Assembly (NCBI RefSeq): GCF_003234265.2
Contig: NZ_CP126256.1
Span: forward strand, 3,100,001-3,164,000
DNA: 64,000 bases
Origin: Curtobacterium sp. MCSS17_015
GTDB taxonomy: Bacteria; Actinomycetota; Actinomycetes; Actinomycetales; Microbacteriaceae
Direction: 5' to 3'
A program made the position numbers and the translations under genes. Shown piece by piece: positions 22,592 through 31,183 of the stretch. The notes under the pieces are model-generated. The model made no database searches and was not told where the DNA came from. It saw only the letters and a list, made by a program, of their open reading frames with translations. Numbering within the stretch: the stretch's first letter is position 1; each line of letters begins with the position of its first letter.

Positions 22592-22611
22592 GCCGAAACC
22601 CTGGATTCGGC
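22592..22611 (+). promoter_or_regulatory. Inverted repeat upstream of mntH
   Basis: GCCGAA, 8 nt, TTCGGC lies 29-48 nt before the mntH start. The position would suit a repressor operator. It does not match the DtxR/MntR-type box I know, so the binding protein is open. Confidence 0.35.
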
Positions 22612-22639
22612 CCGCCGAACTCTCTGGCAGGCTGGCGGC

Positions 22640-23890
22640 ATGACGGACACCGCCGCCCCGCTCGTGGGCCAGCGCCCGCCCGGCCGACGTGCTGCCGGCC
22701 TCGGGTTGCTCGGACCGGCCTTCGTCGCCGCGATCGCCTACGTCGACCCCGGCAACGTCGCCGCGAACCTCACCGCCGGCGCCCGCTACGGCTACCTGCT
22801 GCTGTGGGTGCTCGTCGCCGCGAACGCGAGTGCGGTCGTCGTGCAGTACCTCTCCGCGAAGCTCGGCATCGTGACGGGCAGGTCGCTGCCGGAACTGCTC
22901 GGCCTGAAGATGCGCCGCGCGCCGCGCCTGCTCTTCTGGGCGCAGGCCGAGGTGGTCGCCGCGGCCACCGACGTCGCCGAGGTCATCGGTGGTGCGCTGG
23001 CCCTGCACCTGCTCTTCGGGGTGCCACTCGTCGCCGGCGGGGTGATCACGGGCGTGGTGTCGATGGCGATCCTCCTGCTCCAGAACCGCCGCGGCGCCCG
23101 GACCTTCGAGGCGGTCGTCACGGCGATGCTCGCGGTCCTCACCATCGGCTTCTGCGCCGGACTGCTGTTCGCGCAGGTCTCCCCCGGCGCCCTCGTCGCC
23201 GGCATCGCCCCCCGGTTCGCCGACTCCGGCTCCGTGCTGCTCGCCGCCTCGATGCTCGGCGCGACCGTCATGCCGCACGCCGTCTACCTGCACTCCGCGC
23301 TCGCCCGGGACCGCCACGGCGACGTGCCGGCCGGACCCGAGCGACGCCGGGTCCTCGTCGCCACGCGGTGGGACGTCGCCCTGGCACTCGTCGTGGCCGG
23401 CGGGGTGAACATCAGCATGCTCGTCCTCGCCGCCGCCACGCTGCAGGGCGTCGAGGGGACGGACTCGATCCCGGGAGCGCAACGGGCCATCGCCGAGAAC
23501 GTCGGACCGGTCGTCGGGGTGCTCTTCGCGATCGGGCTGCTGGCGTCGGGACTCGCCTCGACCTCGGTCGGCTGCATGGCCGGCGCCGAGATCATGCACG
23601 GGCTGCTCCGGGTGCGGGTGCCGCTCGTGGTGCGGCGGCTCGTCACGCTCGTCCCCGCGATCGTCCTGCTCGCGCTCGACGCCGACGCCACGCAGCTCCT
23701 CGTCATCAGCCAGGTGGTGCTGAGCTTCGGCATCGCGTTCGCGATCGTCCCGCTCGTGGCCTACACGTCCCGGCGCAGCGTGATGGGTGCCGACGTCAAC
23801 GCCGTCGGCACCCGGGTCGTGGCCTGGCTCATCGCCGCGGTGATCGTCGCCCTCAACGTGGCGCTCATCGTGCTCACCGTGACGGGCTGA
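22640..23890 (+). CDS. mntH: Nramp family divalent metal transporter
   Basis: 416 residues with about 11 membrane helices. The metal-binding motif of helix 1 is present (YVDPGNVAANL, Asp36 to Asn39), as is the helix 6 motif ATVMPHAVYLHSAL with the conserved Met-Pro-His. Nramp/MntH proteins import Mn(II), and to a lesser extent Fe(II), driven by protons. The ATG at 22640 lacks a clear ribosome binding site; CAGGCT lies 6 nt upstream. It is convergent with the DUF427 gene, and I find no strong terminator in the 28-nt gap. Confidence 0.93.
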   Translation: MTDTAAPLVGQRPPGRRAAGLGLLGPAFVAAIAYVDPGNVAANLTAGARYGYLLLWVLVAANASAVVVQYLSAKLGIVTGRSLPELLGLKMRRAPRLLFWAQAEVVAAATDVAEVIGGALALHLLFGVPLVAGGVITGVVSMAILLLQNRRGARTFEAVVTAMLAVLTIGFCAGLLFAQVSPGALVAGIAPRFADSGSVLLAASMLGATVMPHAVYLHSALARDRHGDVPAGPERRRVLVATRWDVALALVVAGGVNISMLVLAAATLQGVEGTDSIPGAQRAIAENVGPVVGVLFAIGLLASGLASTSVGCMAGAEIMHGLLRVRVPLVVRRLVTLVPAIVLLALDADATQLLVISQVVLSFGIAFAIVPLVAYTSRRSVMGADVNAVGTRVVAWLIAAVIVALNVALIVLTVTG

Positions 23891-23918
23891 ACCGGGTCAC
23901 GCACGCTGTCGGTCGACC

Positions 23919-24221
23919 TCAGTCGGCGACGCGGACGTCCTTCCAGAACGCCACGTAGCCGCTGTAGTCCTTGCCCACGCGGTCGAACGACGACGGGATC
24001 GGCTCCGGGTACGACCAGGCGTTGTCCACGTGCTCCTGCCCGTCGACGGTCACCGTCCAGTACTGCGTGTCGCCCTTCCACGGGCAGTGGTACTGGGTGG
24101 GGCTCTCGCTGAACAGCTCGGTCTTCACACTCGCCGGCGGGAAGTACCAGTTGCCCTCGATCTGGATGAGGTGCGCCTCCGGGGCCTCCGCGATGACGGT
24201 GTCGCCGATCACTGCCTGCAT
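23919..24221 (-). CDS. DUF427 domain protein
   Basis: 100 residues, a complete DUF427 domain. The family hallmarks are visible: YFPPASVKTELF, the CPWKGDTQYW motif with a conserved Cys, and the end AFWKDVRV. DUF427 proteins are small beta-rich proteins of unknown activity, common in actinobacteria. The ATG has GAGGAGGA just upstream, a strong ribosome binding site. Confidence 0.92.
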   Translation of the reverse strand: MQAVIGDTVIAEAPEAHLIQIEGNWYFPPASVKTELFSESPTQYHCPWKGDTQYWTVTVDGQEHVDNAWSYPEPIPSSFDRVGKDYSGYVAFWKDVRVAD

Positions 24222-24270
24222 GACTTCCTCCTCGTTCCGGCCGTCGGTCCGACGGCGGTCGAGCCGGACG

Positions 24271-24882
24271 TTACGCCCGCCCGGTGGACGGTCGCAGCGT
24301 GACGAGGTCGGTCCCCACGGCGAGCGCCGCGTGCACCCGCTCGGGCCCGAGCACGGCGGCCGACTCCGACGCCGTCACGAGGTGCTTGGCCGCTCGACGG
24401 AGGCCCGTCCACGCCGCACACGCCGCCGCGGCCTCCGGGGACGTGTGGTCGATGCCGGACTCCACCAACGCGTCGACCACCGCGCCGGCACCGAGCAGGT
24501 CCTCCACCGCGAACTCCGGCACCGCCTGCACGTCGGGGGCCTCGCCCGCCTCGGCGGCGGCGTTCCCGCCGAGGGGACCGTCGACGTGGCCCGCCGCGAC
24601 GACCGCAACCACACAGCGGTCGCCCCGCTCGGCCTGGAGGCGCGCGACCCGTCCGGCGACCGCCGCCGCGTTGCCGAGGTGGCCGAGCACGACCTCCGGC
24701 CCGTCGGGCACCTGCCCGAGCGGCACGTCCCGGTGGTCGGCCGGGTACCGGTCGTCGTGCCCACCGGCCGCGGGCAGGACGTCCACCCACACGAGCAGGT
24801 GTGCGTCGGCGGCGACCCGCGCCGCTCCCGACACGCCCCACCCGAACCGCACCTGGTACTTCTGCTGTCCTCGCTCCTGCAC
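24271..24882 (-). CDS. 2-phosphosulfolactate phosphatase (ComB) family protein
   Basis: 203 residues resembling the ComB family: an N-terminal QKYQVRFGWGVSGAARVA, a central LGHLGNAAAVAGRVARLQ, then PEFAVEDLLGAGAVVDALVE and a helical C-terminus. True ComB removes phosphate from 2-phosphosulfolactate in coenzyme M synthesis, a pathway not expected here, and the VDVL metal-site region is degenerate. The real substrate is therefore unknown. I chose the GTG at 24882 because TATCGT lies 6 nt upstream (leaderless type). Confidence 0.65.
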   Translation of the reverse strand: MQERGQQKYQVRFGWGVSGAARVAADAHLLVWVDVLPAAGGHDDRYPADHRDVPLGQVPDGPEVVLGHLGNAAAVAGRVARLQAERGDRCVVAVVAAGHVDGPLGGNAAAEAGEAPDVQAVPEFAVEDLLGAGAVVDALVESGIDHTSPEAAAACAAWTGLRRAAKHLVTASESAAVLGPERVHAALAVGTDLVTLRPSTGRA

Positions 24883-25000
24883 GCCGACACGATAGCCGCC
24901 GACACGAGACCGGACGTCGTCCGCCACAGGCTGCGGTGCCCGTCCACGGACAGGTCCCGCGCAGCTGGCGTGTCCGGGTCGGCCGGTACGATCCGGTGCC

Positions 25001-25633
25001 ATGGAGACCGTCCCCGCGCCCATGCTCACCGGCGACCGCGTCACGCTCGAGCCACTGTCGCACGAGCACGCGGACGACCTGCGGGTGGCCGTCGCGGACG
25101 GTGACCTCTGGCGTGCCTGGTACACCTCGGTGCCCGCTCCGGCGCAGGTCGACGCCGAGGTCGATCGACGGCTCAGCGAGCAGGCCGCCGGTCGGATGGT
25201 GCCCTTCGCGGTCCGGGACCGGCCCACCGGCCGGGTCGTGGGCGCGACCACCTTCATCAACCTCGACCGTGACAACCGGAGGGTCGAGATCGGGGCGACG
25301 TTCCTCGGCGCCTCCGCGCAGCGCACCGGCATCAACACCGAGGCGAAGCTGCTCATGCTCTCCCACGCCTTCGACGTCTGGCAGTGCATCGCCGTCGAGT
25401 TCCGGACGCACTGGCACAACACGCGGTCGCGTGCGGCCATCGCCGGGCTCGGCGCGAAGCAGGACGGGGTGCTCCGGAACCACGCCCTCGGCCGCGACGG
25501 CAGCCTCCGCGACACCGTCGTGTTCTCGGTCATCCAGTCCGAGTGGCCGACCGTCCGACTGTTGCTCGCTGAACGTCTGCGCAGCCATGACCGCGCGGAA
25601 GGGTCCCGGCGCCGGTCCGCCCGACACGCCTGA
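25001..25633 (+). CDS. GNAT acetyltransferase, RimJ/RimL-like
   Basis: 210 residues, one GNAT domain of the RimJ/RimL branch: VTLEPLSHEHADDL at the start, RVVGATTFINLDRDNRRVEI in the middle, NTEAKLLMLSHAFD, and a substrate-side segment (EFRTHWHNTRSRAAIAGLGA) that is strongly conserved in this group. Such enzymes acetylate N-termini of proteins or small amines. The start has TACGAT 8 nt upstream and no Shine-Dalgarno sequence. Confidence 0.88.
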   Translation: METVPAPMLTGDRVTLEPLSHEHADDLRVAVADGDLWRAWYTSVPAPAQVDAEVDRRLSEQAAGRMVPFAVRDRPTGRVVGATTFINLDRDNRRVEIGATFLGASAQRTGINTEAKLLMLSHAFDVWQCIAVEFRTHWHNTRSRAAIAGLGAKQDGVLRNHALGRDGSLRDTVVFSVIQSEWPTVRLLLAERLRSHDRAEGSRRRSARHA

Positions 25634-25708
25634 GCGGGACGGCCGCCGTCGCGGACGAGTCCCCGGGTCGCTCCGGCGCCCCCAGCGGGTCCGGGTAGCG
25701 TCCGCCGC

Positions 25709-26182
25709 ATGCACGTCGGACTCCGCATCGAACTGGACGCGCCCGTCGACGCCGTCCGGGAGGCCCTCCTCCGCCCCGCCGTGATGGTCGCCGTCACGAA
25801 GCCGTTCCTGGTCTACCGCTCGCTCGACCCCGCCGGGTTCCCGGAGCACTGGACGCCCCACGAGCCGCACCCGGTCAGCGCCTCGGCGTTCGGTGTCGTC
25901 CCGAGCGGCGCCAGCCACGTGGACATCGACCTGCACCAGACCGACGGCGTGCCCGTCCAGGTCGACCGCGGCGGTGGCACGAGTGGCCTCTTCGCCCGGA
26001 TGGAGATCCGCCACCGGATGGCGGTGTCCGCGCTGCCCGACGGACGCACGCTGTTCCGCGACCGGCTGACCTACCGGACCCGACCGACCCTCCTCGGCGT
26101 GGCGCTCTGGCCCGGGATGTGGGTCATCTGGCAGTGGCGGGCGTTCCGGATGCGCGCCCTCGCGAGCACCTGGCGGGCCTGA
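25709..26182 (+). CDS. SRPBCC/START-like small protein
   Basis: 157 residues. The first half (VGLRIELDAPVDAVREALL) looks like the start of a polyketide cyclase/START-type ligand-binding fold. The second half has alternating beta strands (LFRDRLTYRTRPTLLG) and a C-terminal helix with several Trp (WPGMWVIWQWRAFRMRALA). No catalytic residues can be named. It appears leaderless, with TAGCGT 7 nt before the ATG. Confidence 0.6.
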   Translation: MHVGLRIELDAPVDAVREALLRPAVMVAVTKPFLVYRSLDPAGFPEHWTPHEPHPVSASAFGVVPSGASHVDIDLHQTDGVPVQVDRGGGTSGLFARMEIRHRMAVSALPDGRTLFRDRLTYRTRPTLLGVALWPGMWVIWQWRAFRMRALASTWRA

Positions 26183-26255
26183 GCCGAGCGGGTGCCTGCT
26201 GCGGGCCTCCCGTCCGTCCGGGGCGCTGTCGTCGGACGCGCGTACGCTCACCGGC

Positions 26256-26888
26256 GTGACCCAGACGGAGACCGCCGACCGCGTCCGCAGCACCCTCGCC
26301 ACCGTCGACTGGCGTCGTGCCACCTTCGACCTGTTCCGTCGGGTGCGGGCGACCCCCGACCCCGAGGCGGCCCACACGCTGTGGCGCGAGGGCCGGGACG
26401 CCATGTTCGCCGGTCACCCGGCCAGTCCGCTCCTGCCGGAGGACGCCGCCGCCTTCACGGCGTTGCCCGTCGCACCGTACGACCCGGCCTGGCGCTTCCG
26501 CCTGCCCGTCGAGTCCGCCGAACCGCAGTCCCTCGACGTCGAGACCGGCACCGACGGGACCGTGCACTTCGACCGGCTCGGCGTCGTCCGGGTGCCCGGC
26601 GTCGGCTCCCTCGACGTCTGGGCGCACGGCGGCTACGCGGGCGGGCTGTTCGTCCCGGTGAAGGACGCCGACGCCGGGCGCCCCGGCGGGACCTACGGCG
26701 GCGGCCGCTACCTGCTCGACACCATCAAGGGCTCCGACCTGGGCGGGGACGACGGGGAGCTGGTGCTCGACTTCAACTTCGCGTACAACCCGTCGTGCGC
26801 GTACGACCCGGCGTGGGCATGCCCGCTCGCTCCTCCGGGCAACACGGTGCCCGTGGCGGTCCCGGTCGGCGAACGGTACGGCTCCTAG
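26256..26888 (+). CDS. DUF1684 domain protein
   Basis: 210 residues, full-length DUF1684. The conserved C-terminal block is clear: GGRYLLDTIKGSDLG, then LVLDFNFAYNPSCAYDP and WACPLAPPGN. Family members have unknown function and a beta-rich core. The GTG start is preceded by TACGCT at 7 nt (leaderless type). The stop codon TAG overlaps the TAGGGT box of the GntR gene that follows 10 nt later. Confidence 0.9.
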   Translation: MTQTETADRVRSTLATVDWRRATFDLFRRVRATPDPEAAHTLWREGRDAMFAGHPASPLLPEDAAAFTALPVAPYDPAWRFRLPVESAEPQSLDVETGTDGTVHFDRLGVVRVPGVGSLDVWAHGGYAGGLFVPVKDADAGRPGGTYGGGRYLLDTIKGSDLGGDDGELVLDFNFAYNPSCAYDPAWACPLAPPGNTVPVAVPVGERYGS

Positions 26889-26898
26889 GGTGGACCGC

Positions 26899-27258
26899 AT
26901 GTCGGGATTCGTCGCGATCGACGCCGGCGGCCGGGTGCCGCCCTTCGAACAGGTACGGTCGCAGCTCGCCGCGCAGATCACGGCCGGCTACCTGGTGGAC
27001 GGCGAGCGGTTGCCGAGCGTCCGCGGGCTCGCCGCCGAACTGGGACTGGCCGCCGGGACGGTCGCCAAGGCCTACCAGTTGCTCGAGGAGGCCGGACTCG
27101 TGCACACCGCACGCGGCGCCGGCACCCGGGTGGTGCGCCCGGCCGAGGTGCCGGAGACCGTGACGGCTGCGGCCACGGCGCTCGTGGCCGCGGCGCGCGA
27201 TGCCGGCCTGTCGGCGGACCAGACGGCCGCAGCCGTGCGGGACGCCTGGCCGGTGTAG
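26899..27258 (+). CDS. Short GntR-family transcription regulator (YtrA-like)
   Basis: 119 residues. A winged helix-turn-helix of the GntR type (PPFEQVRSQLAAQITAGYL, LPSVRGLAAELGLAAGTVAK) occupies about 10-75 and is followed by only about 40 residues. The short C-terminal part, without an effector domain, is typical of the YtrA subfamily, which often controls neighbouring ABC transporters; none is adjacent here. I chose the ATG at 26899, which has TAGGGT 7 nt upstream; a GTG at 26890 is possible. Confidence 0.88.
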   Translation: MSGFVAIDAGGRVPPFEQVRSQLAAQITAGYLVDGERLPSVRGLAAELGLAAGTVAKAYQLLEEAGLVHTARGAGTRVVRPAEVPETVTAAATALVAAARDAGLSADQTAAAVRDAWPV

Positions 27259-27290
27259 CGCGGGCGGACCACACGGACCGACGGCACCGC

Positions 27291-28145
27291 TCAGCAGTGC
27301 TCGAAGACGTACCCGTCGCTGCCGGCGGGCACGAGCTCCCGGTCGCGGAGGATCGTCATGCGCGGCCGGTCGGTCATCGCGCACACGTCGGACCAGTCCT
27401 GCTCGAGGGTGTCCGCGTACTCGACGTCCACCACGCGGTCGCCGTACACCTCGGTGTAGGCCGCGCACTCGTCGTACTGCACGCACTCCTCGGCGACCGC
27501 GAAGTCGAAGCCGGCTCGCCGCTGCCCGTCGGTGCCGAGCTGCGGCGTGTTCTTCTGCGCGGCGGCGAGTCCCTCGTCGTGCGCCACCCGGACGAGCGCG
27601 GCGGCGAGGGCCAGGTTCCCGGAGCGGGTGAGACGGCCGCCGGAGCGGGTCCACGAGTCGAGGTTGTCGAACTCCACGGCGTCGAAGCCACGGTCGGCAC
27701 ACCGTGCGACCGTGCGGCCGAGGACCTCGGTGATCGTCGCCCGAGCCGTGGCCGTCCGGGTGTCGAGGAGCACCTCGTCCGGCCAGCCAGGGTCGGACAC
27801 GGGCGCTCCGGACGACGTGCGGAGGACCGCTCCCGGGTGATCGGACAACCAGGCTGCCCGCTCCCCGGGCTGGGTCTGGAACCCGTTGACGTAACAGATG
27901 CCGTACGTGCCGGCCGCCGGCCGCTCGGTGCTGTCGCGCTCGACGACGGTGACGCCGGCAGGCGGGGCGTAGCCGCCGCCGAGCTGGTAGTCGGGCACGC
28001 CCGTGGTCGGCAGCGCGCGGGGTGCAGCGCCGGCGGCCGCGCCCGTCGGGCTGGCACCGCTCGGGGCGGCCGCCGCGCACCCGGTCGAGGCGAGCACGAC
28101 GACGGCCACCAGGGCCGCGAGGACGACGGGGTTCCGGGAGCGCAC
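27291..28145 (-). CDS. GH114 endo-alpha-1,4-polygalactosaminidase-like lipoprotein
   Basis: 284 residues. The N-terminus is a lipoprotein signal: VRSRN, a hydrophobic stretch, then the lipobox LASTGC. A TIM-barrel-like domain follows with motifs of glycoside hydrolase family 114: GICYVNGFQTQPGERAAW, RGFDAVEFDNLDSW (the Glu-Phe-Asp-Asn is the expected active-site strand) and VAEECVQYDECAAY. GH114 enzymes hydrolyse alpha-1,4-linked galactosamine polymers at the cell surface. I chose the GTG at 28145, which has AGGA 7 nt upstream. It is a lone gene, convergent with the GntR gene. Confidence 0.85.
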   Translation of the reverse strand: MRSRNPVVLAALVAVVVLASTGCAAAAPSGASPTGAAAGAAPRALPTTGVPDYQLGGGYAPPAGVTVVERDSTERPAAGTYGICYVNGFQTQPGERAAWLSDHPGAVLRTSSGAPVSDPGWPDEVLLDTRTATARATITEVLGRTVARCADRGFDAVEFDNLDSWTRSGGRLTRSGNLALAAALVRVAHDEGLAAAQKNTPQLGTDGQRRAGFDFAVAEECVQYDECAAYTEVYGDRVVDVEYADTLEQDWSDVCAMTDRPRMTILRDRELVPAGSDGYVFEHC

Positions 28146-28203
28146 GAGGCATCCTCGCACGCCGATCGCGAACACCCCCTCCCGCTCGGGCCCCTGAGCC
28201 CGC

Positions 28204-28505
28204 TATGCTGGCATCACTCGAGGCGCCGATCGCCTCGTGCGTCGTACGGACGCCCCCGAAACTCCCGGTGTCCCGCACCGAGCCCCAGTGGCTCACGAGC
28301 GGAACCGACACCGATGTATCGCGCACCTCCCCTCCCCCGGAACCCGTCCGGTGGGAAGGACCCGGTGCCAGGCTCTCTGCTGCGGCGACAGCACCCGTTC
28401 ACCAGCGCCGTCTCCCCTCCGGACACGGACCGCTCACGGATGCGCTCCCGCCCGCGCCGGCCTCGACCGCGCGCCTTCCGGCCGGCAACGGCCCGAGAGG
28501 TCACC
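28204..28505 (+). promoter_or_regulatory. Long leader of the DEAD-box helicase gene
   Basis: A good -10 box TATGCT at 28204-28209 lies about 300 nt before the helicase ATG; its -35 is weak. Just downstream is a 7-bp hairpin (28219-28237, loop CCGAT). No coding frame in the leader is convincing. Cold-shock helicases often have long leaders that control their own expression, so this region is a candidate for such control. Confidence 0.45.
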
Positions 28506-30140
28506 ATGACCACCCAGAACACCCCCACCGCCGACGTCCGCTTCGCCGACCTCGGCGTCCCCGCCCCGATGGTGGACGTCCTCGTCGCCCAGGGCAAGGA
28601 GAACGCCTTCCCGATCCAGGTCGACACCCTGCCGGACTCACTCAAGGGCAAGGACGTGCTCGGCCGCGGCCGCACCGGCTCCGGCAAGACGATCGCCTTC
28701 GCGATCCCCCTCGCCGCACGCCTGGCCGCCTCCCCCCGCAGCCGTCGCGCCGGGCGCCCCCGTGCGCTCGTGCTCGCCCCGACGCGTGAGCTCGCGACGC
28801 AGATCGACGCGACGCTCGCCCCGCTCGCCAAGGCCATGGGCCTCAACACGACGACCATCTTCGGTGGTGTCGGTCAGGGCCGCCAGGTAGAGGCGCTGAA
28901 CCGCGGCGTCGACATCGTCGTGGCCTGCCCGGGCCGCCTGGCCGACCTCATGCAGCAGGGTCACGTGCACCTGGACGCCATCGAGGTCACCGTCCTCGAC
29001 GAGGCCGACCACATGGCCGACATGGGCTTCCTGCCCGGCGTGACGAAGATCATGCAGGCGACGCCGGTCAAGGGACAGCGGCTGCTGTTCTCCGCCACGC
29101 TCGACAACGGCGTGGACAAGCTCGTCAAGAAGTTCCTGCACGACCCGGTGATGCACTCGGTCGACGACGAGACCAGCCCCGTCGAGGCCATGACCCACCA
29201 CCTCTTCGAGGTCGCGGACGCCGACGCGAAGAAGGACCTGGTCAAGGCCCTCGCCTCCGGCACCGGCCGTCGCATCCTCTTCATGCGCACGAAGCACCAC
29301 GCCAAGCGCCTCGCCAAGCAGCTCTCCAGCCAGGGCATCCCGGCCGTCGACCTGCAGGGCAACCTGTCGCAGGGCGCCCGCGAGCGCAACCTCGCCCGCT
29401 TCTCCTCCGGTGACGCCCTGGTCCTCGTGGCCACCGACGTCGCGGCCCGCGGCGTGCACGTCGACGCCGTCGAGCTCGTCGTGCACGTCGACCCGCCCAC
29501 CGAGCACAAGGCGTACCTGCACCGTTCGGGCCGCACCGCGCGCGCCGGTTCGTCGGGCGACGTCGTCACCGTGACGATGCCCGCCGAGCGTCGTGACGTC
29601 GCGCAGATGATGCGCGCCGCCGCGATCAAGGTCACCCCGCAGCAGGTCACCGCGACCTCCCCGGCGGTCACCGAGCTCGTCGGCGAGGTCGCCCCGTACC
29701 GCGAGGACACCACCCCCGCGGTCCAGCAGCAGCAGCCGCGTCGCCAGTCCTCCGGCGACACCGCCGGTCAGGGACGTGGCCGCTCGCGTGGTCGTGGCGC
29801 CCCCGCCGGTGGCACCGGTGGTCGTTCGGGAAGCTCGGCCTCCGCCGGGCGCTCCGCTGCGGGCACCGACTCGGCTGGTTCGGGCTCCCGCCGCGGTGGT
29901 CGGTCCGACTCCGCCGGTCGCGACGACCGCCGTGGTGCCTCGACGGGTGGTGCCGCCTCCGGGCAGCGCCGGGGTGGGCCGCGCCGTGCCGCGTCGGACA
30001 CCACCCGTGGCGGTTCCGCGTCGGTGTGGTCGTCGGACGGCGGCTACGCCGCCGGTCGCACCCCGCGTGACGACGCGGCGCTCGCAGCCCGTCGTGGTGG
30101 GTCCCGCCGCGCCTCCCGTCCGGCCGGCAGCGGTCGCTGA
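28506..30140 (+). CDS. DEAD-box RNA helicase (RhlE/DeaD-like)
   Basis: 544 residues with all helicase motifs in order: Q-motif region FPIQVDTLP, motif I GRTGSGKT, Ia APTRELATQI, motif II DEAD (TVLDEADHMADMGF), motif III SAT and motif VI HRSGRTARAG. The last 120 residues are a disordered Arg/Gly/Ser-rich tail (RGRSRGRGAPAGGTGG), probably for RNA binding. Such helicases unwind RNA during ribosome assembly, decay and cold adaptation. The ATG has GAGAGG 5 nt upstream. The csbD stress gene follows 134 nt later. Confidence 0.95.
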   Translation: MTTQNTPTADVRFADLGVPAPMVDVLVAQGKENAFPIQVDTLPDSLKGKDVLGRGRTGSGKTIAFAIPLAARLAASPRSRRAGRPRALVLAPTRELATQIDATLAPLAKAMGLNTTTIFGGVGQGRQVEALNRGVDIVVACPGRLADLMQQGHVHLDAIEVTVLDEADHMADMGFLPGVTKIMQATPVKGQRLLFSATLDNGVDKLVKKFLHDPVMHSVDDETSPVEAMTHHLFEVADADAKKDLVKALASGTGRRILFMRTKHHAKRLAKQLSSQGIPAVDLQGNLSQGARERNLARFSSGDALVLVATDVAARGVHVDAVELVVHVDPPTEHKAYLHRSGRTARAGSSGDVVTVTMPAERRDVAQMMRAAAIKVTPQQVTATSPAVTELVGEVAPYREDTTPAVQQQQPRRQSSGDTAGQGRGRSRGRGAPAGGTGGRSGSSASAGRSAAGTDSAGSGSRRGGRSDSAGRDDRRGASTGGAASGQRRGGPRRAASDTTRGGSASVWSSDGGYAAGRTPRDDAALAARRGGSRRASRPAGSGR

Positions 30141-30274
30141 CCCGGTCCGGACGGACCCGGTCCGCCAACCTCAACGTCTCCTCCGAGCGGCCCGACGTCG
30201 CGGCGTACGGTACTGGTCACCGGCGGATGCGCGAGCGTCCACCGGGGAACTGTCCGTCGTCGGAAGGAGCTCGT

Positions 30275-30475
30275 ATGGCTGGGATCGAAGACATCAAGAA
30301 CGCCGCTGAGAAGGCGGCCGGCAAGGCCAAGGAAGGCTTCGGCAACGCCACCGACAACGACCGCCTGAAGACCGAGGGTCAGACCGACCAGGGCAAGGCC
30401 TCGGCCAAGCAGGGCGTCACCGACGTGAAGGACGCTGCACACGGCGTCGCCGACTCCTTCAAGAACGACAAGTAA
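30275..30475 (+). CDS. CsbD family stress protein
   Basis: 66 residues; the ATG has GGAAGGAG 5 nt upstream. The protein is almost entirely charged and helical (IKNAAEKAAGKAKEGFGN, LKTEGQTDQGKASAKQGV), the standard CsbD signature. CsbD-like proteins accumulate under general stress in many bacteria; the molecular function is not known. A perfect terminator lies 25 nt downstream. Confidence 0.93.
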   Translation: MAGIEDIKNAAEKAAGKAKEGFGNATDNDRLKTEGQTDQGKASAKQGVTDVKDAAHGVADSFKNDK

Positions 30476-30500
30476 CGAAGCCGGTCTCGTACCGCGCTGC

Positions 30501-30534
30501 GAAGCCCCCGGATCCGATCGGATCCGGGGGCTTC
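30501..30534. terminator. Bidirectional terminator between csbD and NUDIX gene
   Basis: A 34-bp perfect palindrome (arms 30501-30517 and 30518-30534) lies between the convergent csbD and NUDIX genes. It is 25 nt from csbD and 20 nt from the NUDIX stop, so it can end both messages. Confidence 0.9.
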
Positions 30535-30554
30535 GTCGTGCGCGGGACGCGAGG

Positions 30555-31109
30555 TCAGTGCAGGGCGCCCACCGAGGCGAGGCCGGCCCGGAGCAGGGCA
30601 CCCCGACCGCCCTCCATCTCGTCGGCGACGGCGTCGGACGCCGCCTCCATCGGGCTCATCCAGGTCAGCTCGAGGGCGTCCTGGCGCGGCTCGCACGTGC
30701 CCGTCACCGGGACGACGTAGGCGAGCGAGATCGCGTGCTGCCGTTCGTCGGTGAACACCGAGGCGCCGGGCAGCGGGAAGTACTCGGCGACGGTGAAGGG
30801 GTTCGGGCTCGCCGGCAGCTGCGGGAACGCCATCGGACCGAGGTCCTTCTCGAGGTGGCGGAACAGCGCGGTGCGGATCGACTCGCCGTACATCACCCTG
30901 CCGGACACGAGCGTCCGCGCGATCGACCCGCTCGGGGACACGCGCAGCAGCACGCCGACCTCCGTCACGACTCCGAGGCCGTCGGTGCGCACCGGGACCG
31001 CCTCGACGTAGGCGATGGGCATGCGACGGCGGACGGTCGCGAGTTCCTCGTCCGACAGCCAGCCGGAGCCGGAGTCGGGATCGGGGTCGGGGGTGCGGAG
31101 CGATGCCAT
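30555..31109 (-). CDS. NUDIX hydrolase-family protein (DUF4916-like)
   Basis: 184 residues. The sequence has the NUDIX-like beta core (YVEAVPVRTDGLGVVTEVGV, then LLRVSPSGSIARTLVSGRV) and the helix SIRTALFRHLEKDLG, but lacks the full GX5EX7REUXEEXGU Nudix box. This fits the DUF4916 branch described as NUDIX family in actinobacteria. Whether it hydrolyses nucleotides is doubtful because the box is degenerate. TAGGAA lies 6 nt before the ATG. Confidence 0.75.
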   Translation of the reverse strand: MASLRTPDPDPDSGSGWLSDEELATVRRRMPIAYVEAVPVRTDGLGVVTEVGVLLRVSPSGSIARTLVSGRVMYGESIRTALFRHLEKDLGPMAFPQLPASPNPFTVAEYFPLPGASVFTDERQHAISLAYVVPVTGTCEPRQDALELTWMSPMEAASDAVADEMEGGRGALLRAGLASVGALH

Positions 31110-31183
31110 GCACCGTTCCTACCAGGCCAGGCGGCGAGTGCGGTGCCGGAGGAGCACGGCGGTGCACGGATAGCGTTGTCCAC

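Noticed and set aside
24271..24882. True coenzyme M pathway enzyme ComB
   Set aside because: The N-terminal metal-site region is degenerate and no other coenzyme M gene is present, so only family membership is claimed.
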